Origin: an uncultured Oscillospiraceae bacterium
Lineage (GTDB): Bacteria; Bacillota; Clostridia; Oscillospirales; Oscillospiraceae
DNA length: 26,183 nucleotides
Direction of reading: 5' to 3'
Assembly (NCBI GenBank): GCA_934572465.1
Contig: CAKTLG010000027.1
Location: 1 to 26,183, forward strand
Position 1 is the stretch's first letter. Every line of letters starts with the position of its first letter. Under the pieces are notes generated by a model. It made no database searches and was not told where the DNA came from. It worked only from the letters and a program-made list of their open reading frames with translations. The position numbers and the translations under genes are program-made. Shown one piece after another: positions 23,988-26,183 of the stretch.

Positions 23988-26183
23988 TCACTTCCTGCAG
24001 CGCCAGAGGAAGGTCACGATCTGCGCTCTGGTGCAATCTGCGTCGGGGCTGAACGCGGTTTCGCCCGTGCCCTTTGTAATGTCCTCCCTGACGGCCCACA
24101 AAACCGCATCGGCATAGTAGGCATCAGCGGCAACGTCTGTGAACGGGTTGCTGCTGTCCGCTGCCGGGGACTTCTCAGAGCGCCACAGGAAGGTCACGAT
24201 CTGACCGCGGGAGCAGGTCATGTCAGGACTGAAGGTCGTTTCCGTAGTGCCAACCGTGATGCCGCTTTCCACCGCCCACAGCACCGCGTCATAGTAGTAG
24301 CTGCCCGCCGGAACATCCGCGAAGGGCATTTCCGCGCTCCTGGGAGCGGGGCTGCCGGCGGCACGCCACAGGAAAGTGACCGCCTGCGCGCGGGTGCAAA
24401 TGCCGTCCGGAGAGAAGCGGGTGGGATCGGTGCCCTGGGTAATCCCATTCCCGACCGCCCAGTTGACCGCATCCTCATAATAGCTGCCCGCCGGAACATC
24501 CACAAATGCACTGACCTTTTCAAAGCTGACCTCAATGGTGTGAGACTTCTTCACCTTCTCAAAGGTGTAGGACTTCACCGCGCCGATGCTCTTGCCGTCG
24601 ATCTTGACGTCGGAGACGGCATAACCATCGTCCGGAGTGATGGCAAAGGTCCAATCGGCTCCCTCGCAGACGCCGATGCTGCCGGAGGGAGAAATGGAGC
24701 CGCCCGACAGTGCCGTTGCCCTGATAAGGTAGTGGATGGGATCAATGCTGCCGCCGCTGCCGGTATAGACCCAGTTGGCTCTGACCGTCACATCCCCGTC
24801 CGGCATAAGGAAGCTGGCAGCCGCGCTGTTGGGCTCAGCGATCACCACGTCATCCGAGGTCCAGCCGGTGAACGTGTAATTCTCACGGCTGCCGGCATAG
24901 ATCATGACGCGGGCGTCCACCGCGTATCGGCCCGCTCCTGTAATGGGTGCATAGCTGTTCTCCACCACGACCCAATGCTCTGCCGCGGGCGGCGTGATGG
25001 TGCGCTTGTAGCCGCAGGTGTCGCAGGTTGTGTCCTGCTCATTGTCGTAGACGTGAGCAGCTTTGTCCTTGATACTTTCAGCCCTATTCGAGCAATCCGC
25101 AGCGGTGCATTCGCGCCAGTGGTTCTCTGCGTCCGTACTCCAGCCGTCATAGGTATGGTTATGGGGAATCACACGGTTGAAGCCGCAGACATTGCAGGTG
25201 GCGTCCTTTTCATCATCGTAGATATGAGAGCCTTCGGCTACCACAACTGCGCCGCAGCAGGTGTACGCCTGCTTATGGGTTTCCGCTGTGGTGATCCACT
25301 CTGCGGTGCCGGTGTGATGTTCGGGATCCTTCTCACCATAGCCGGTGCCGCAGACCTCGCAGAGTGCGGGTTCCAGACAGGTGGCGGTACCGCCGGTACA
25401 GGAAGCCGTTTCGGTGTGCGCCGCATCATGGGAGCAGACTCGGCTGTGGGTGCCGTTCTGATTGGAGGTCCAGTTGCCATAATCATGGCCGAGCGGGTCG
25501 CCAGATTCAAAGGTCGCTTCATCGACGGCTCCTGCAGAACTCAGGCCGCAGACGGTGCAGGATTTGTAATACACTGCCTTTTCGGTGCAGGTCGCGGCAG
25601 TTTTCAGATATTTGGCATCTGTCGTTTCGGCGGTGAAGTTGTGGGGCAGCAGGTCGCCGTAGGACTGGCCGCAGTTGGCGCATACGGCCTGCTCCGCACA
25701 GGTTGCCGTGCCGCCGGAGTGCTCGCGGAGGGTGATTGTCTTATCGACGCTGAACCGATAGCCCTCCGCCGTCGTGGCAGAGGCGATAAAGCGGAAGCTG
25801 CTTTCGCCTTCCTGGTAGGAAGCTGCGGGGATGGTCCCCGTGCAGAGGCCGTCAACTAGGGTGACAGGCTTGCCGTCGCCGGTAGACGCAAATTCATAGC
25901 GGTAGCTGGGATTGGTGCAGCCCTCCGGCAACCGGAAGGAGAAGGCAAAGTCCTGTGTACGGCACACGGTATCCGGGCTGGTGATCGTGAGTTCAGGGAT
26001 GGCCTTGCGCTCAGTTTGGCTATTGCAGAATTCGCATTCGCCCCAATACTGCCCGTTCTCTGTCTTCCACTGGTAGGAATGGGACGAATGGACGGTCACG
26101 GTAAGTGTCGTGGAATTGCCCGCCTTGTCCGTGGCGACGACGGTCTGCGGGGTTCTCGCGTCGGTGAGGGTGATCTGACCCTG
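23988..26183 (-). CDS. SLH-domain surface protein rich in CxxC motifs, 5' end outside the window
   Basis: 731 residues are visible and the frame is open to the window edge, so the N-terminus lies beyond 26183; the GTG at 26099 is not the true start. The upstream part (about 35-400) carries many paired-cysteine units: CEFC, CANCG, CTVCG, CEVCG, CNVCG, CDTCG, with His and short 'H.YD..' spacers. Two 'bacterial repeat' segments follow (about 420-490 and 492-555), then three SLH domains (about 560-731) with FxDVPAGSYY, CTRAQ and VTFLWR. It is inferred to be an extracellular wall-anchored protein. Its start region (TDKAGNSTTLTVTV) parallels TASDNAGNTTSATVTV in the first SLH protein, so the two are paralogues. 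No enzyme motif was seen. Confidence 0.9.
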   Translation of the reverse strand, partial: QGQITLTDARTPQTVVATDKAGNSTTLTVTVHSSHSYQWKTENGQYWGECEFCNSQTERKAIPELTITSPDTVCRTQDFAFSFRLPEGCTNPSYRYEFASTGDGKPVTLVDGLCTGTIPAASYQEGESSFRFIASATTAEGYRFSVDKTITLREHSGGTATCAEQAVCANCGQSYGDLLPHNFTAETTDAKYLKTAATCTEKAVYYKSCTVCGLSSAGAVDEATFESGDPLGHDYGNWTSNQNGTHSRVCSHDAAHTETASCTGGTATCLEPALCEVCGTGYGEKDPEHHTGTAEWITTAETHKQAYTCCGAVVVAEGSHIYDDEKDATCNVCGFNRVIPHNHTYDGWSTDAENHWRECTAADCSNRAESIKDKAAHVYDNEQDTTCDTCGYKRTITPPAAEHWVVVENSYAPITGAGRYAVDARVMIYAGSRENYTFTGWTSDDVVIAEPNSAAASFLMPDGDVTVRANWVYTGSGGSIDPIHYLIRATALSGGSISPSGSIGVCEGADWTFAITPDDGYAVSDVKIDGKSIGAVKSYTFEKVKKSHTIEVSFEKVSAFVDVPAGSYYEDAVNWAVGNGITQGTDPTRFSPDGICTRAQAVTFLWRAAGSPAPRSAEMPFADVPAGSYYYDAVLWAVESGITVGTTETTFSPDMTCSRGQIVTFLWRSEKSPAADSSNPFTDVAADAYYADAVLWAVREDITKGTGETAFSPDADCTRAQIVTFLWRCRK

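Noticed and set aside
23850..25859. 669-codon plus-strand frame opposite the third SLH gene
   Set aside because: Antisense shadow starting inside a terminator region; the minus strand encodes recognisable SLH and CxxC repeats.

Overview
The window looks like chromosomal DNA from an anaerobic, GC-rich, Gram-positive gut-type Clostridia, most like the Oscillospiraceae/Ruminococcaceae. The evidence is three large extracellular proteins ending in triple SLH (S-layer homology) domains, strong AGGAGG-type ribosome binding sites, sigma-A-type promoters, hairpin-plus-U-tract terminators, an RnfB-like ferredoxin and a TRAP/dihydroxyacetone-kinase cassette. This is inferred from gene content; no rRNA or other phylogenetic marker is present.

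Layout. (1) 1-9.6 kb, + strand: the 3' part of one SLH surface protein, then a complete 2001-residue SLH protein with its own promoter and a GC-rich structured leader. (2) 9.7-13.5 kb: a LysR regulator facing a stand-alone receiver-domain protein, then a minus-strand operon (small membrane protein, zinc-dependent phospholipase C-like protein, GT4 glycosyltransferase) that points to lipid or envelope metabolism. (3) 13.5-17.1 kb: a broken citG 3' end, a MATE exporter with an attenuator-like leader, an RnfB-like polyferredoxin, a LOG-family phosphoribohydrolase and the truncated 3' end of an NCS2 nucleobase permease. (4) 17.14-23.7 kb: a block of visibly lower GC holding a TRAP large permease, a metallo-beta-lactamase-fold lactonase, an iron-containing alcohol dehydrogenase, DhaK, DhaL and a cupin, closed by a convergent LysR regulator. 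(5) 23.9-26.2 kb, - strand: the 3' part of a third SLH protein rich in CxxC motifs, running off the window.

How the genes may work together. The 17-23.7 kb block reads as a catabolic cassette: import of an organic acid or polyol-like substrate (TRAP), lactone hydrolysis (MBL fold), oxidation/reduction (Fe-ADH) and phosphorylation of a ketose (DhaK-DhaL), with a cupin accessory and LysR control. No DhaM, TRAP solute-binding protein or small TRAP subunit is present, and both kinase subunits depart from the usual motif next to catalytic residues, so the substrate is unclear. The block begins within a few bases of the truncated NCS2 gene, which marks a rearrangement or an assembly junction.

The most notable regulatory signals are two minus-strand leaders, upstream of the MATE gene and of the small membrane-protein operon. 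Each has a long hairpin plus U-tract just before the ribosome binding site, crossed by a short translatable frame. No tRNA, rRNA, CRISPR array, transposase or phage gene was seen.
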